This document shows, piece by piece, positions 52,088 to 60,659 of a DNA stretch of 64,000 bases (within the stretch, counting starts at the first letter, position 1; every line of letters starts with the position of its first letter). The position numbers and the translations under genes are program-made. Location of the stretch: the NCBI GenBank assembly GCA_965216515.1, contig OZ244173.1:1860001-1924000 (forward strand), read 5' to 3'. A model generated the notes under the pieces. It ran no database searches and was not told where the DNA came from. It worked only from the letters and a program-made list of their open reading frames with translations. The stretch comes from CAXMRP01 sp965216515 (GTDB lineage Bacteria; Pseudomonadota; Alphaproteobacteria; Rhizobiales; Afifellaceae).

Positions 52088-53506
52088 TTACACCCGCGAG
52101 GAAAAAAGGAAGAGAAAACTGATCATCGAACGCATGAAATCGCCGATCGAGTCCACATCGAGAAACTCGTCGGGCGCATGCGAGCGCCCGCCATATCCCA
52201 ACCCGCCGAAAGCGTAGGGCACGCCGACAATGTCGGTGAACATGTACAACGGCGCCGCACCCGCATGAATCGGAAGCAGCAGAACATCGTCGGAATGCTT
52301 GCGGCACGCATCGACCAGTGACTCAACGACGGGATGTGTGGGATCGCATCGCGAGGCCGGATAGGTGCTGTGGACGGTCAGGTCCACATGGCTGTAGCCA
52401 TGCCGGTCGAGATGCCCCCGCAATTCGTTTGTGGCAACCTGCGGATCCATACCCGGCACAAACCGGAAGTCGAGATAGGCACAGGCCCGCCGGGGAACCT
52501 GGGTCGGCGGCGCATCACCCGGCAACCAGGGCGATCCCGCCATGATACCGTCGATATTGAGCTTCGGACGCTTCAGAAGATTGGTCATCTGAACTGCCAG
52601 ATCACCATCGAAGCGAAAGCGTTTCGCGCCCAGATCGCGGAGGATCTTGTCGGCATCCATAACTTCCGCCGCCTCACGAACCAGCCTGGCATCGTCCTCC
52701 GTCCACCAATCCGGTACCGTCAGTCCGTCGATCTTGAGCGATCCATCCGCGTCGCGCAACGTCGCCAGCGCTCCTGCCAGTTCCCATGCCGGACTTTTCA
52801 GCCACCCGCCGCTGAGGGCATGAACATCACGTTCTGCAGGCCCGCCCCAGTCACCGCCAACGACCGAAAGCTCAAGCATGCCAAGTCCCGTGAACCCGAG
52901 CATAATCGGTGTTTGTCCGACCGAATTGGTTCCCAGATAGGGGATGAGCACGCCATCACATCCCGCACGCAGCCGGTCGGCATTCGCTTCCAGAAAGGGG
53001 CGCAGCGAAGGACTGCCGATTTCTTCTTCCCCTTCGATGAGAAAATGGATGTCGACAGGCAGCGGAATTCCGTGTTCCCGGAACATCCGCACGACCGAAA
53101 TAAACGCAACCAGGGGTCCCTTTGAGTTGAAGGCGCCCCGGCCAATGAGGTGCCGCCCGCCGCCGGCCGGGACGATGTCCGCATCAAAAGGGGGGCGGCT
53201 CCACTCCTCCGGATCCGCCGGCTGAACGTCATAGAGGGTGTAGACGAGCAGCTTGCCCCGGCTCTCCGGCGACCGCACCAGACCCTCGACGATCGGAGCG
53301 ATCTGGCCGTCATGGTAGGAGACATCGGCGCCAACCTGCTTCAGGTGATCACCAAGCCAGCGCGCCATTTCGTCGAGATTGGAGCCGGTCTTGCTCACGC
53401 CCGGGATGCGGATCGCATCCCGGACGTGATTGATTGCAGCTTCAAGCGCATGATCGCACTGCGCCAGTAGATGTTGCTCCGGATCACCTGCCATATTGCA
53501 AGACAT
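52088..53506 (-). CDS. M20-family peptidase homologue with an altered metal site
   Basis: 472 residues aligned over their length with M20 dipeptidases (carnosinase/CNDP type). Features retained are EGEEEIGSPSL with the catalytic Glu pair, DVHALSGG and the C-terminal SHAPDEF His. Three usual zinc ligands look replaced: GHYDVQP reads TLYDVQPAD (His to Leu), the GRGASDDKG region reads GRGAFNSKG, and the ISD position reads IPY. It may belong to a divergent subgroup with another mechanism, or may bind without cleaving. It lies between the binding-protein genes and dppB, so a role in handling imported dipeptides is expected. No signal peptide. Confidence 0.85.
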   Translation of the reverse strand: MSCNMAGDPEQHLLAQCDHALEAAINHVRDAIRIPGVSKTGSNLDEMARWLGDHLKQVGADVSYHDGQIAPIVEGLVRSPESRGKLLVYTLYDVQPADPEEWSRPPFDADIVPAGGGRHLIGRGAFNSKGPLVAFISVVRMFREHGIPLPVDIHFLIEGEEEIGSPSLRPFLEANADRLRAGCDGVLIPYLGTNSVGQTPIMLGFTGLGMLELSVVGGDWGGPAERDVHALSGGWLKSPAWELAGALATLRDADGSLKIDGLTVPDWWTEDDARLVREAAEVMDADKILRDLGAKRFRFDGDLAVQMTNLLKRPKLNIDGIMAGSPWLPGDAPPTQVPRRACAYLDFRFVPGMDPQVATNELRGHLDRHGYSHVDLTVHSTYPASRCDPTHPVVESLVDACRKHSDDVLLLPIHAGAAPLYMFTDIVGVPYAFGGLGYGGRSHAPDEFLDVDSIGDFMRSMISFLFLFSSRV

Positions 53507-53545
53507 CCAGTCGACCCGGGCAACAATAGGCGCGGAAGGAGGGAT

Positions 53546-55039
53546 TCACTCGGAGACTTCCATCTCGGTCGCGGAAATCACCCCGTCGGGTCGAGGTTGC
53601 CAGGTCACCTTGTCCGACACACCGTACAGCGCCAGCTGGGCAAACAGCGGGATCGCCGCATTGGTCTCCTTGATCCGCTCCAGCGCCTCGCCGAACACGG
53701 CCGTCCTTTCCTCGCCGCGAACGGTATTCGACTTGTCGAGCAGGGCGTCGAGCTCCGAATCCGCCCAGGTCGACAGAAAGCCGCCGGTCCGCTGGAATGC
53801 GTCGATCTGCGGATAGGGATCAAGCCAGACATTGCCCTGCCCCATCAGGTAGAGAGGCGAGATGGTCCGTTTCTTCAAATCGCCGAAAAACACACCCCAT
53901 TCGTCCGGACGAACCTTGATATTCAGACCGGCTTCCTTGAGAAGGCCGCCAACGGCGAGCGCTGTTTCGCGATCAAGCGAATATCGGCCGCTGGGTGCGC
54001 GCATGAGGATCTCCTGGTCACCCAGTCCCAGGGCGGCGATCTTTTCCTTCGCCGTCTCCAGATCATAGCCGATGGTGTAGTCGGTTTGCCGCGGCCAGCT
54101 CGGGATGCCCGGGCTGAGGATCGAGTTGACGGGCGAGGCGAAGCCGCGCATCAGCCCCTGGATAATGGCGTCGCGGTTGATCGCATAGGCGACCGCCTCG
54201 CGAAATGCCGGATCGTTGCCGGGCGCCTTGGTTATGTCGAATTGGACGCACATGACGCGCGTGCTCGGTGTGCTTGCAACCCAGACACCGTCGGCTTCTT
54301 TCAGAGCCAGCGCCTGATCCGGCGAGACTTTGGCCACGACATCCACTTCGCCGGTCTGAAGTGCGGCGACCCGCGCCAGATTCTCCGGAATAACCCGGAA
54401 CGTCACCCGGTCGACCGAAGGCGGCTCACCCCAGAAGTCTGGATTCCGTTCAAGTACGATCACCTCGTCACGACGCCATTCGACCAGCTTGTATGGTCCA
54501 CTTCCGATCGGGTTCAGCGAAAAAGCTTCATTGCCCACTTCCGTTACATATTTCGGCGGGATGGGTGACAGAAGAGTCATGCGGGCATCGAAGATCGGAT
54601 CGACGTCCTTGGTCGTGATATGAAGCGTCAGATCGTCGATGATTTCGATCTTGGTAAAGCCGGTCCACCAACCGCGGACCGGGCTTTTGAGTTCCGGTGT
54701 CTGAAGCCGTTCGATCGTGAACTTGACGGCGTTTGCATCAAGCACTTCGCCATTGGAGAATTTCAGTCCGGGACGCAGCTTGATTTCCCATTGTTTGGGA
54801 CTCAGCTGATCGACGCGCTCGGCAAGGCGCGGTTCGATTTCCGAGTTTGCATTGCGACGCAAAATCGGATCGTGGAGATGGCGCAGGACATTGCCGGTTG
54901 CGGTGTCGGCGCTGAATGCGGGATCGAGAGACGACGCATCCGTGCTTTGGGCAATGACGACTTCACTGGCCCAGGCGGACACTCCGAAAAGTGTCAATCC
55001 TGCCGCCAGCCCGATCACTGCCAATATGCTTCTCTTCAT
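53546..55039 (-). CDS. Dipeptide ABC transporter substrate-binding protein, paralogue 1
   Basis: A 497-residue SBP family 5 protein. The ATG at 55039 follows CAGGAGGAAC and starts a signal peptide (SILAVIGLAAGLTLFGVSAWA). The mature part begins SEVVIAQSTDASSLDPAFSA. It is closely similar along its whole length to the product of the next upstream gene (shared blocks such as WGVFFGDLK and DPYPQIDAFQRTGGF). The two may deliver different ligands to the single DppBCDF channel. Confidence 0.93.
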   Translation of the reverse strand: MKRSILAVIGLAAGLTLFGVSAWASEVVIAQSTDASSLDPAFSADTATGNVLRHLHDPILRRNANSEIEPRLAERVDQLSPKQWEIKLRPGLKFSNGEVLDANAVKFTIERLQTPELKSPVRGWWTGFTKIEIIDDLTLHITTKDVDPIFDARMTLLSPIPPKYVTEVGNEAFSLNPIGSGPYKLVEWRRDEVIVLERNPDFWGEPPSVDRVTFRVIPENLARVAALQTGEVDVVAKVSPDQALALKEADGVWVASTPSTRVMCVQFDITKAPGNDPAFREAVAYAINRDAIIQGLMRGFASPVNSILSPGIPSWPRQTDYTIGYDLETAKEKIAALGLGDQEILMRAPSGRYSLDRETALAVGGLLKEAGLNIKVRPDEWGVFFGDLKKRTISPLYLMGQGNVWLDPYPQIDAFQRTGGFLSTWADSELDALLDKSNTVRGEERTAVFGEALERIKETNAAIPLFAQLALYGVSDKVTWQPRPDGVISATEMEVSE

Positions 55040-55071
55040 CACGGGTTCCTCCTGTTTCAATTGACGTAAAC

Positions 55072-55102
55072 CCCGCGTCCGGCCATTCAGGCCGGCCGCG
55101 GG
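55072..55102 (-). terminator. Hairpin between the two binding-protein genes
   Basis: CCCGCG-T-CCGGCC (55072-55084) pairs with GGCCGG-C-CGCGGG (55090-55102) around a 5-base loop, with a single T/C mismatch. No T-run follows. It probably modulates relative expression of the two binding proteins. Confidence 0.62.
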
Positions 55103-55116
55103 AGACTGCGAACGGG

Positions 55117-56616
55117 CTAGTTGGCGACCGCCATTTCGAACGCGAACACATGTCCGTCCGGCCGTGGCGCCCAATCAATCTTGTCGCGAACACCGTAGAG
55201 ATCCTGTCGTGCAAACAGGGGCACGACAGCGGACGTTTCGTTGAGCCGCTCCAGCGTGCTCTGGAATACATCCAGTCGCTCCTGTCCCTTTACGGTCAGA
55301 GACTTGTCGAGAAGGGCGTCCAGTTCCGGATCCGACCAGGTGGATATGAACCCGCCGGTCCTTTGAAAGGCGTCGATCTGCGGATACGGGTCCGCCCAGA
55401 CATTGCCGTGGCTGTTGAGATAGAGCGTCGACATCGCAGCGTTCTTGAGGTCGCCAAAGAAGACGCCCCATTCATCGGCGCGGACCTTGACATTGAGTCC
55501 GACCGCCTTGAGCTGGCCGGCGACCGCCAGCGCGGTTTCGCGATCAAGCGCAAAGGAATTGCTGGGTGTTCTCATGACGATCTCCTGATCGCCAATGCCC
55601 AGTTCCGCCACCAGCTCCCTGGCCCGATCCTGATCATGATCGCGGGTGAAGTTCATTTCGCGGGGCCAGCCCGGAGTGCCCGGGCTCAGCATGGAATTCA
55701 CCTTCGTTGCATAACCGCGGTACAGGCCATCGATGATTTCATCCCGGTTTATGGCGTGCGCCACGGCGTCCCGGAACGCCTGCTGATCTCCGGGGGGCTG
55801 CTTGATATCGAAATTCACCACGATGACCCGGGTGCTCGATGCGCGTTCCACACGCACATTGTTCGTGCCCTCCAGCGCCAGCGCCTGGGTCGGCGACACG
55901 CCGCCGATAACATCGGCTTCGCCGGTCCGGTTCGCGGCAACGCGCGCCAGTTCCTCCGGCAGCACGCGGAATGTCACGTTTTCGATGTTCGGCGCCGCGC
56001 CCCAATAGTCGGGATTTGGTTCCAGAACGATCGCCTCGTCGCGCCGCCAGCTGACAAGCTTGTACGGTCCGCTCGAGACGGGCTCCTGGGCAAACGCCGT
56101 ATCGCCGACCTCCGCCACGTATTTTGGCGGAACGGGTGCAAACAGGCTCAACCGCGCCTCAAACAACGGGTCCACCTTGGCCGTGGTGATTTTGAGCGTC
56201 GTCTTGTCGAGGACCTCAATTTCGGTGAATCCCTTCCACCAGCCGCGGATCGGGCTCTTGAGTTCGGGATTCTGAACCCGCTCGAACGAAAACTTGACGG
56301 CCTCGGCATCGAGCGCTTCGCCGTTTGAAAACTTCAGGTTCGGCCGGAGCTTGACGATCCATTCCTTTGGCCCGACCTGCTCCCAGCTTTCCGCCAGCCG
56401 GGGTTCGATCTCCATGTCGGAGTTCCTGAACAGCAGCGAATCGTACAGGTGGCGCTGGATGCTGCCGGTCACCGTATCGGCCCGGAAGGCCGGATCCAGG
56501 GTTGTTGCATCTGTGCTTTGTGCGATCACGATTTCCGCTGCATTTGCCGAAGAGGCTGCCACCCCCAGCAGCAATGCCGTCAGCACCGAAGTTAGGCTTT
56601 TGTGCATTCGAACCAT
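55117..56616 (-). CDS. Dipeptide ABC transporter substrate-binding protein, paralogue 2
   Basis: 499 residues from the ATG at 56616, which follows GAAGGAGGAG. The signal peptide contains LTSVLTALLLGVAASSANA. The mature protein starts AEIVIAQSTDATTLDPAFRA. It is a paralogue of the next gene, with the same length and conserved blocks. It follows the RraA-like gene by 82 bp and so is second in the operon. Confidence 0.93.
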   Translation of the reverse strand: MVRMHKSLTSVLTALLLGVAASSANAAEIVIAQSTDATTLDPAFRADTVTGSIQRHLYDSLLFRNSDMEIEPRLAESWEQVGPKEWIVKLRPNLKFSNGEALDAEAVKFSFERVQNPELKSPIRGWWKGFTEIEVLDKTTLKITTAKVDPLFEARLSLFAPVPPKYVAEVGDTAFAQEPVSSGPYKLVSWRRDEAIVLEPNPDYWGAAPNIENVTFRVLPEELARVAANRTGEADVIGGVSPTQALALEGTNNVRVERASSTRVIVVNFDIKQPPGDQQAFRDAVAHAINRDEIIDGLYRGYATKVNSMLSPGTPGWPREMNFTRDHDQDRARELVAELGIGDQEIVMRTPSNSFALDRETALAVAGQLKAVGLNVKVRADEWGVFFGDLKNAAMSTLYLNSHGNVWADPYPQIDAFQRTGGFISTWSDPELDALLDKSLTVKGQERLDVFQSTLERLNETSAVVPLFARQDLYGVRDKIDWAPRPDGHVFAFEMAVAN

Positions 56617-56692
56617 CGTAACTCCTCCTTCGAATAAAGATTGCGGGTGCAACATCCGCTCTGAATTCACGCACCCGCACCGAATGGGATTT

Positions 56693-57525
56693 CGGATGTC
56701 ATGATTTCCATTTTTGGGTTCGTTCATCGAGGTTGAAGACGTCTGTGACGGGTTTTCCGCTTTCGAACTCGGCCAGGCGCTCCAGTTCGCGCGCCAGATG
56801 TTCATCGGCCAGGTCGGCCACCCGCTCCGCATCCGCCTGCGGCACCACGACGACGCCGTCCCGGTCGCCGACGACGATGTCGCCGGGATGAACCGGCACG
56901 CCGCCACACGAGATCGGAACGTTGATTGCGCCGGGTCCCTGCGATCCGAAGATCCGGATGCACGAGCCCCGCGAAAAGGTCGGCGGCGCATCCGCCACCA
57001 TCCCCTGGGCGTCACGCACCGCCCCGTCGATCACGATCGCCACCGCCCCCTTGCGCTTGAACATGTAGCCCAGCCGCTCGCCGATCACCGACACGTCCCG
57101 GTAGCCCCCGGCATCGACGACGATCACGTCCCCCGGGCGGGTCAGGTCGATCGCCCGCTGGATATAGAGCGCATCGCCCGGACGGGTCAGCACCGTCAGC
57201 GCCGAGCCGACAAAGCGCATCGACGTCTCCAGCGGCTTGATCTCGTAATGCATGGCCCCATAGCCGCCCATGCTGTCGCAAATCTTCGCCGTGTCGTGGT
57301 CCTCAAACCGGGCCCGCAACGGCGCCGACGCCGCCGCCCCCCCTTCGACGATCTCGCCGTGAAAGATATGTTTTTCCATGCCCATAGCTTATATACCCGT
57401 GGTTCAACGCCCAATCGCACCCAAGCCCCGGCGCACCGGACCGGAAGGCACGGCATCAAACCGTGTCACTCACCAACAACACTGTCCAATGAATTGAGGA
57501 ACAGGCATCATCACCACAGGGAATA
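56693..57525. repeat. 833-bp direct repeat, left copy
   Basis: It matches 60660-61492 at a constant offset of 3967 bp with only two differences seen: T56936/C60903, which is synonymous in a Gly codon, and G57402/A61369, in the upstream region. The repeat spans the whole RraA-like gene plus 140 bp upstream. Sequence identity ends abruptly at both edges. Confidence 0.95.
56699..57385 (-). CDS. RraA-like / HMG-aldolase family protein (left duplicate)
   Basis: 228 residues, identical in protein sequence to the gene at 60666-61352. The superfamily motifs are VIDGAVRDAQG, with the Arg-Asp pair of metal-dependent aldolases and decarboxylases, and GDRDGVVVVPQADAE. It probably acts on a 2-oxo acid, rather than as the RNase E regulator RraA. 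It heads the second Dpp operon. It lies wholly inside an 833-bp direct repeat that also carries 140 bp of its upstream region. Confidence 0.88.
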   Translation of the reverse strand: MGMEKHIFHGEIVEGGAAASAPLRARFEDHDTAKICDSMGGYGAMHYEIKPLETSMRFVGSALTVLTRPGDALYIQRAIDLTRPGDVIVVDAGGYRDVSVIGERLGYMFKRKGAVAIVIDGAVRDAQGMVADAPPTFSRGSCIRIFGSQGPGAINVPISCGGVPVHPGDIVVGDRDGVVVVPQADAERVADLADEHLARELERLAEFESGKPVTDVFNLDERTQKWKS

Positions 57526-57720
57526 GGTGACTTCGGAACTCCGGAATCGCCGGGCCCGGCCGTCGAATTCGTTCGCAATCACGCTTTCATCGGCTTGTGA
57601 CGGCACTTTGGAGGAAGGCGCTGTTTTCGAGCGCCGATGCCTGGCCGGCATCATCGAATCCGTTCGAACCGCTTGGTCCGCCCGGTCCCGAACGGGCACG
57701 GGGCACAGGATCCGCGGAGT
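57526..57720. other. Remainder of the DctM/RraA intergenic region, no gene seen
   Basis: Together with the upstream part of the repeat this makes a 335-bp gap (57386-57720). After the repeat edge the sequence is unrelated to the other copy. A weak GCCCG/CGGGC stem near 57680-57700 lies after the dctM stop but has no T-run. Confidence 0.4.
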
Positions 57721-59004
57721 CTAGGGCGGCCCCATGACAAGGTTGGGAAGCCACAGCGAAAGGCCCGGCAGATAGGTCACCAGAAACAGGATGACGATCA
57801 GCGGAAGCAGCATCGGCAGGACCGCAATCGCAATGCGCTCAAACGGGACCCCGCTCACCTCCACCATCACATAGAGCCCGATACCCATCGGCGGCGTGGC
57901 GATGCCGATCAGGATCGCATATGTGAAAATCAGCCCGAAATGGACCGGGTCGATGCCGTACTGCTCGACCACCGGAAGGAGCATCGGCACAAGGATCAGC
58001 ATGGCCGGAACGCCTTCGACAAACAGCCCGATAACGAGCAGGAAGACGATCAGCAGAAACAGGAACAGATACGTGTTTTCGGTGACCAGAAGAACCGCAC
58101 CCGCCATGGCCTGCGGCACCTGTTCGAAAGCAAGCAGCCAGCCCATGGCCTGCGAGAAACCCACGATCAGCATCACGACTGTCGTCATGATCATGGTGTC
58201 GGCAATCGCGGCACGCACATTCTTCCAGTTCAGCGTCCGATAGAACAGGCCCAGCAACAGCGAGTAGGCGCAGGCCAGCACGCCCGCTTCGGTGGCCGTG
58301 GTGAAGCCCGTCAGGATCGCCACCAGAATGATCGCCGGCGCCACCAGTGCGGCAATGCCGGAAATGGCCCTGCGCCCGACCTCGCGCAACGGCGCCTTGG
58401 GCTCGCGCGGAAAACCCCGCGGGCCGGCAATCAGACGATTGTGGATCATCAACGAGGCGGCAATCAGCAGACCCGGGACGATCCCGGCCAGAAACAGCCG
58501 CCCGATGGATGTGCCGGTGATGAAACCGTAGATCACAAGCGGGATGGAGGGCGGGATAATCGGCCCGACCACAGAGGAAGCGACGGTGAGCGCGGCGGCG
58601 AAATCGCTGGGATAGCCGCGCTCGCGCATGGCCTTGACCTCGACCGTTCCCAGCCCGGCGCAATCAGCGACCGCCGCGCCGGATACGCCGGCGAAAATGA
58701 GCGAGGCCAGAACATTGACCTGAGCAAGCCCGGCGCGGAAGTGACCGATCAGCGCCGTGGCAAAGTCGAAGATTCTGTCGGTCATGCCGGCGGCATTCAT
58801 CAGGTTGCCGGCCATGATGAAGAAGGGAACCGCCAGCAGCGCGGAATTGTCCAACCCCTCGACAACCTGAAGCGGCAGGATAAGCAGATTGATCGGAGCT
58901 TCGGCGAAAAAGATGGCAAGAAGAACCGATGCGCCGATCGCCATGGAAATCGGCACCCGCACCAGCATCAGGCCGACAAAGGAAAGAAAAAGGATCCAGA
59001 CCAA
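57721..59004 (-). CDS. dctM: TRAP transporter large permease subunit DctM
   Basis: 427 residues with about 12 hydrophobic helices (PINLLILPLQVVEGLDNSAL, GVSGAAVADCAGLGTVEV, PPSIPLVIYGFITGTSIG). It forms the sodium-coupled channel of a TRAP importer. It begins with TTG at 59004, ten bases after the dctQ stop, with TGAGGG as ribosome site. Confidence 0.94.
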   Translation of the reverse strand: MVWILFLSFVGLMLVRVPISMAIGASVLLAIFFAEAPINLLILPLQVVEGLDNSALLAVPFFIMAGNLMNAAGMTDRIFDFATALIGHFRAGLAQVNVLASLIFAGVSGAAVADCAGLGTVEVKAMRERGYPSDFAAALTVASSVVGPIIPPSIPLVIYGFITGTSIGRLFLAGIVPGLLIAASLMIHNRLIAGPRGFPREPKAPLREVGRRAISGIAALVAPAIILVAILTGFTTATEAGVLACAYSLLLGLFYRTLNWKNVRAAIADTMIMTTVVMLIVGFSQAMGWLLAFEQVPQAMAGAVLLVTENTYLFLFLLIVFLLVIGLFVEGVPAMLILVPMLLPVVEQYGIDPVHFGLIFTYAILIGIATPPMGIGLYVMVEVSGVPFERIAIAVLPMLLPLIVILFLVTYLPGLSLWLPNLVMGPP

Positions 59005-59014
59005 GATTGCGCCC

Positions 59015-59509
59015 TCAGGATTCCGCTTTGGCGAACGTTCTGAGCGTGTCGATCAAATCCAGCAGATAGTGGGCGAAAATCAGCGCGCAGCTCAGGAAAA
59101 AGGGAACCGAGAGCATGTAGCGATCCAGGCCCACCATATCGATCGGTGTGACCTGGGAGGCAAGAATGTTCGGCGCCTTCGACAGGAACACACCCATGAG
59201 GACCAGTACGATGACGCCCGTGAACAGGCGCGAAAGCGACTGCCCTCTCGGTCCGAGCTTCAACACAAGGAAATCGACCGTGATGTCCCGGGCACCGCGG
59301 TAGACCGGATAGAATCCGAAAGACACGAGCCACACGAACAGCACCACCGTCCAGGGAAAAACCAAAACCAGCCCCTTGTCGAAAATCGCGCGCGAAGCGA
59401 TGTTCGCAATGTTGGCCACAAGCATCACGACCAGACAGATTTCTGCGGACACGTGAAACACGCGCCCGCAGATGTCCAACGCCCGGTGTACAGCCTGAAG
59501 AATCGACAT
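59015..59509 (-). CDS. dctQ: TRAP transporter small permease subunit DctQ
   Basis: 164 residues with four hydrophobic helices (LVVMLVANIANIASRAIFDK, TVVLFVWLVSFGFYPVYRG). The RGARDITVDFL motif after helix 2 is typical of DctQ. The ATG at 59509 follows AAAGGGG. Confidence 0.93.
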   Translation of the reverse strand: MSILQAVHRALDICGRVFHVSAEICLVVMLVANIANIASRAIFDKGLVLVFPWTVVLFVWLVSFGFYPVYRGARDITVDFLVLKLGPRGQSLSRLFTGVIVLVLMGVFLSKAPNILASQVTPIDMVGLDRYMLSVPFFLSCALIFAHYLLDLIDTLRTFAKAES

Positions 59510-59548
59510 GGCTGCACCCCTTTTCGGCCAAGCCAGACTTGTCGAAGG

Positions 59549-60547
59549 TTACCGGGTGGCTTCGACAGCTTCAATGAAACCTTCGGGCAAAACGTCCCGT
59601 TTCTTCTCATAGAAGTCTTTCATGGCGTTGACGAAATCCACCGTATCCGCCTTCATGAATTTTACACCCTGCGCTTCCAGCCGGGCAATCGACTTCTCGA
59701 CTTCGCCGGCGAGAAGCTCGCTCTGGAAGGCTGCCGCATCGGTCACGGCACGATCGACCGCCTCGCGCAACTCCGGCGACAGGCCGCGATAGGCCTCCGC
59801 GTTGACCATGAACGCCGCCGCCTGGTGGAATTCGTCCGTCTGCATCACAAACTTCGCGCCTTGCTCGTAGAAGCGCATGGCTTCGACGAGCGAGATGGGA
59901 AGCGTCACGGATTCGATGATACCGCGGCCCAGCGACTCATAGACTTCCGTCCAGCCCAGAACCCGGACCTCGGCGCCCAGATGCGAATAGGCGTCGATCA
60001 CCAGATCGTTGGGGAACATGCGCAGCTTAAGGTTCTGTATGTCGGCGACAGTTTCCACCTGTTTCTTGGCCGCCAGCACGCGGTAGGGGCCGCGGGGGAA
60101 TTCGGTGATATGTCCGATGACGGTCAGGCCGCCCTCGTCTTCCACCCGCTTCAGCCACCCCTGAACCAGGTCGGAAGACATGAAGCGCAGCCAGTGGTCA
60201 CGGCTCTCGAACATGAATGGCGCCGAGATATATTCAAGCTCCGGCGCCCACTTGCTGAGATAGTCGGGACCTTCGGCATAGATCTGAACGATGCCGGCGC
60301 CGACCTGTTCCAGGGTCGCTTCCGTTTTGCCCAGCTGTTCGTTGGGGAACACCTGGATCTTGATCTCGCCGTTCGTATACTCCTCAACCAGATCGGCGAA
60401 TTTCTGAAACCCCTGACCGTCCAGGCTTTCCGGCGGCAATTTGGTTGCCATCTTCCACGTCTCGGCAGCACCCGCCGACCCGGCGAACGCAATTGCGCTG
60501 GCCAAGCAGACGCTTATGGCAGTTCTCTTGAGTCCGATCTTTTTCAT
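59549..60547 (-). CDS. dctP: TRAP transporter substrate-binding protein DctP
   Basis: 332 residues from the ATG at 60547, which follows GGAGGAACG. The signal peptide ends AFAGSAGAA. DctP-type features are MATKLPPESLDGQGFQKFAD, IKIQVFPNEQLGK and DIQNLKLRMFPNDLVIDAYS with the conserved Arg that binds a carboxylate of the ligand. An organic acid is therefore likely. It follows the RraA-like gene by 118 bp. Confidence 0.94.
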   Translation of the reverse strand: MKKIGLKRTAISVCLASAIAFAGSAGAAETWKMATKLPPESLDGQGFQKFADLVEEYTNGEIKIQVFPNEQLGKTEATLEQVGAGIVQIYAEGPDYLSKWAPELEYISAPFMFESRDHWLRFMSSDLVQGWLKRVEDEGGLTVIGHITEFPRGPYRVLAAKKQVETVADIQNLKLRMFPNDLVIDAYSHLGAEVRVLGWTEVYESLGRGIIESVTLPISLVEAMRFYEQGAKFVMQTDEFHQAAAFMVNAEAYRGLSPELREAVDRAVTDAAAFQSELLAGEVEKSIARLEAQGVKFMKADTVDFVNAMKDFYEKKRDVLPEGFIEAVEATR

Positions 60548-60659
60548 CCGTTCCTCCATCAAAGATCTTAGTGTTTCCGTGGCCCGTTGGCCGTTCCCCC
60601 GGAGGCCGACAGACCGCTTGGCCGCCCCGTGCCGGATCGCGTTGCTGTTTGGGTCGCGG

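Noticed and set aside
54991..56328. Plus-strand open frame of 445 codons opposite a binding-protein gene
   Set aside because: The minus-strand frame has a signal peptide, ribosome site and clear SBP family features. This frame has none.
56617..57015. N-terminal extension of the second binding protein to 57015
   Set aside because: The frame is open by chance through the RraA-like gene. The signal peptide and ribosome site fix the start at 56616. The same read-through occurs before dctP because of the duplicated cassette.
57637..59043. Long plus-strand open frame of 468 codons opposite dctM
   Set aside because: Its product is rich in Arg, His, Gln and Asp with no domain. It mirrors the codon bias of the clear DctM gene on the other strand.
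58889..60571. Plus-strand open frame of 560 codons opposite dctM, dctQ and dctP
   Set aside because: It spans three well-supported genes antisense, lacks a ribosome site and has shadow-type composition.
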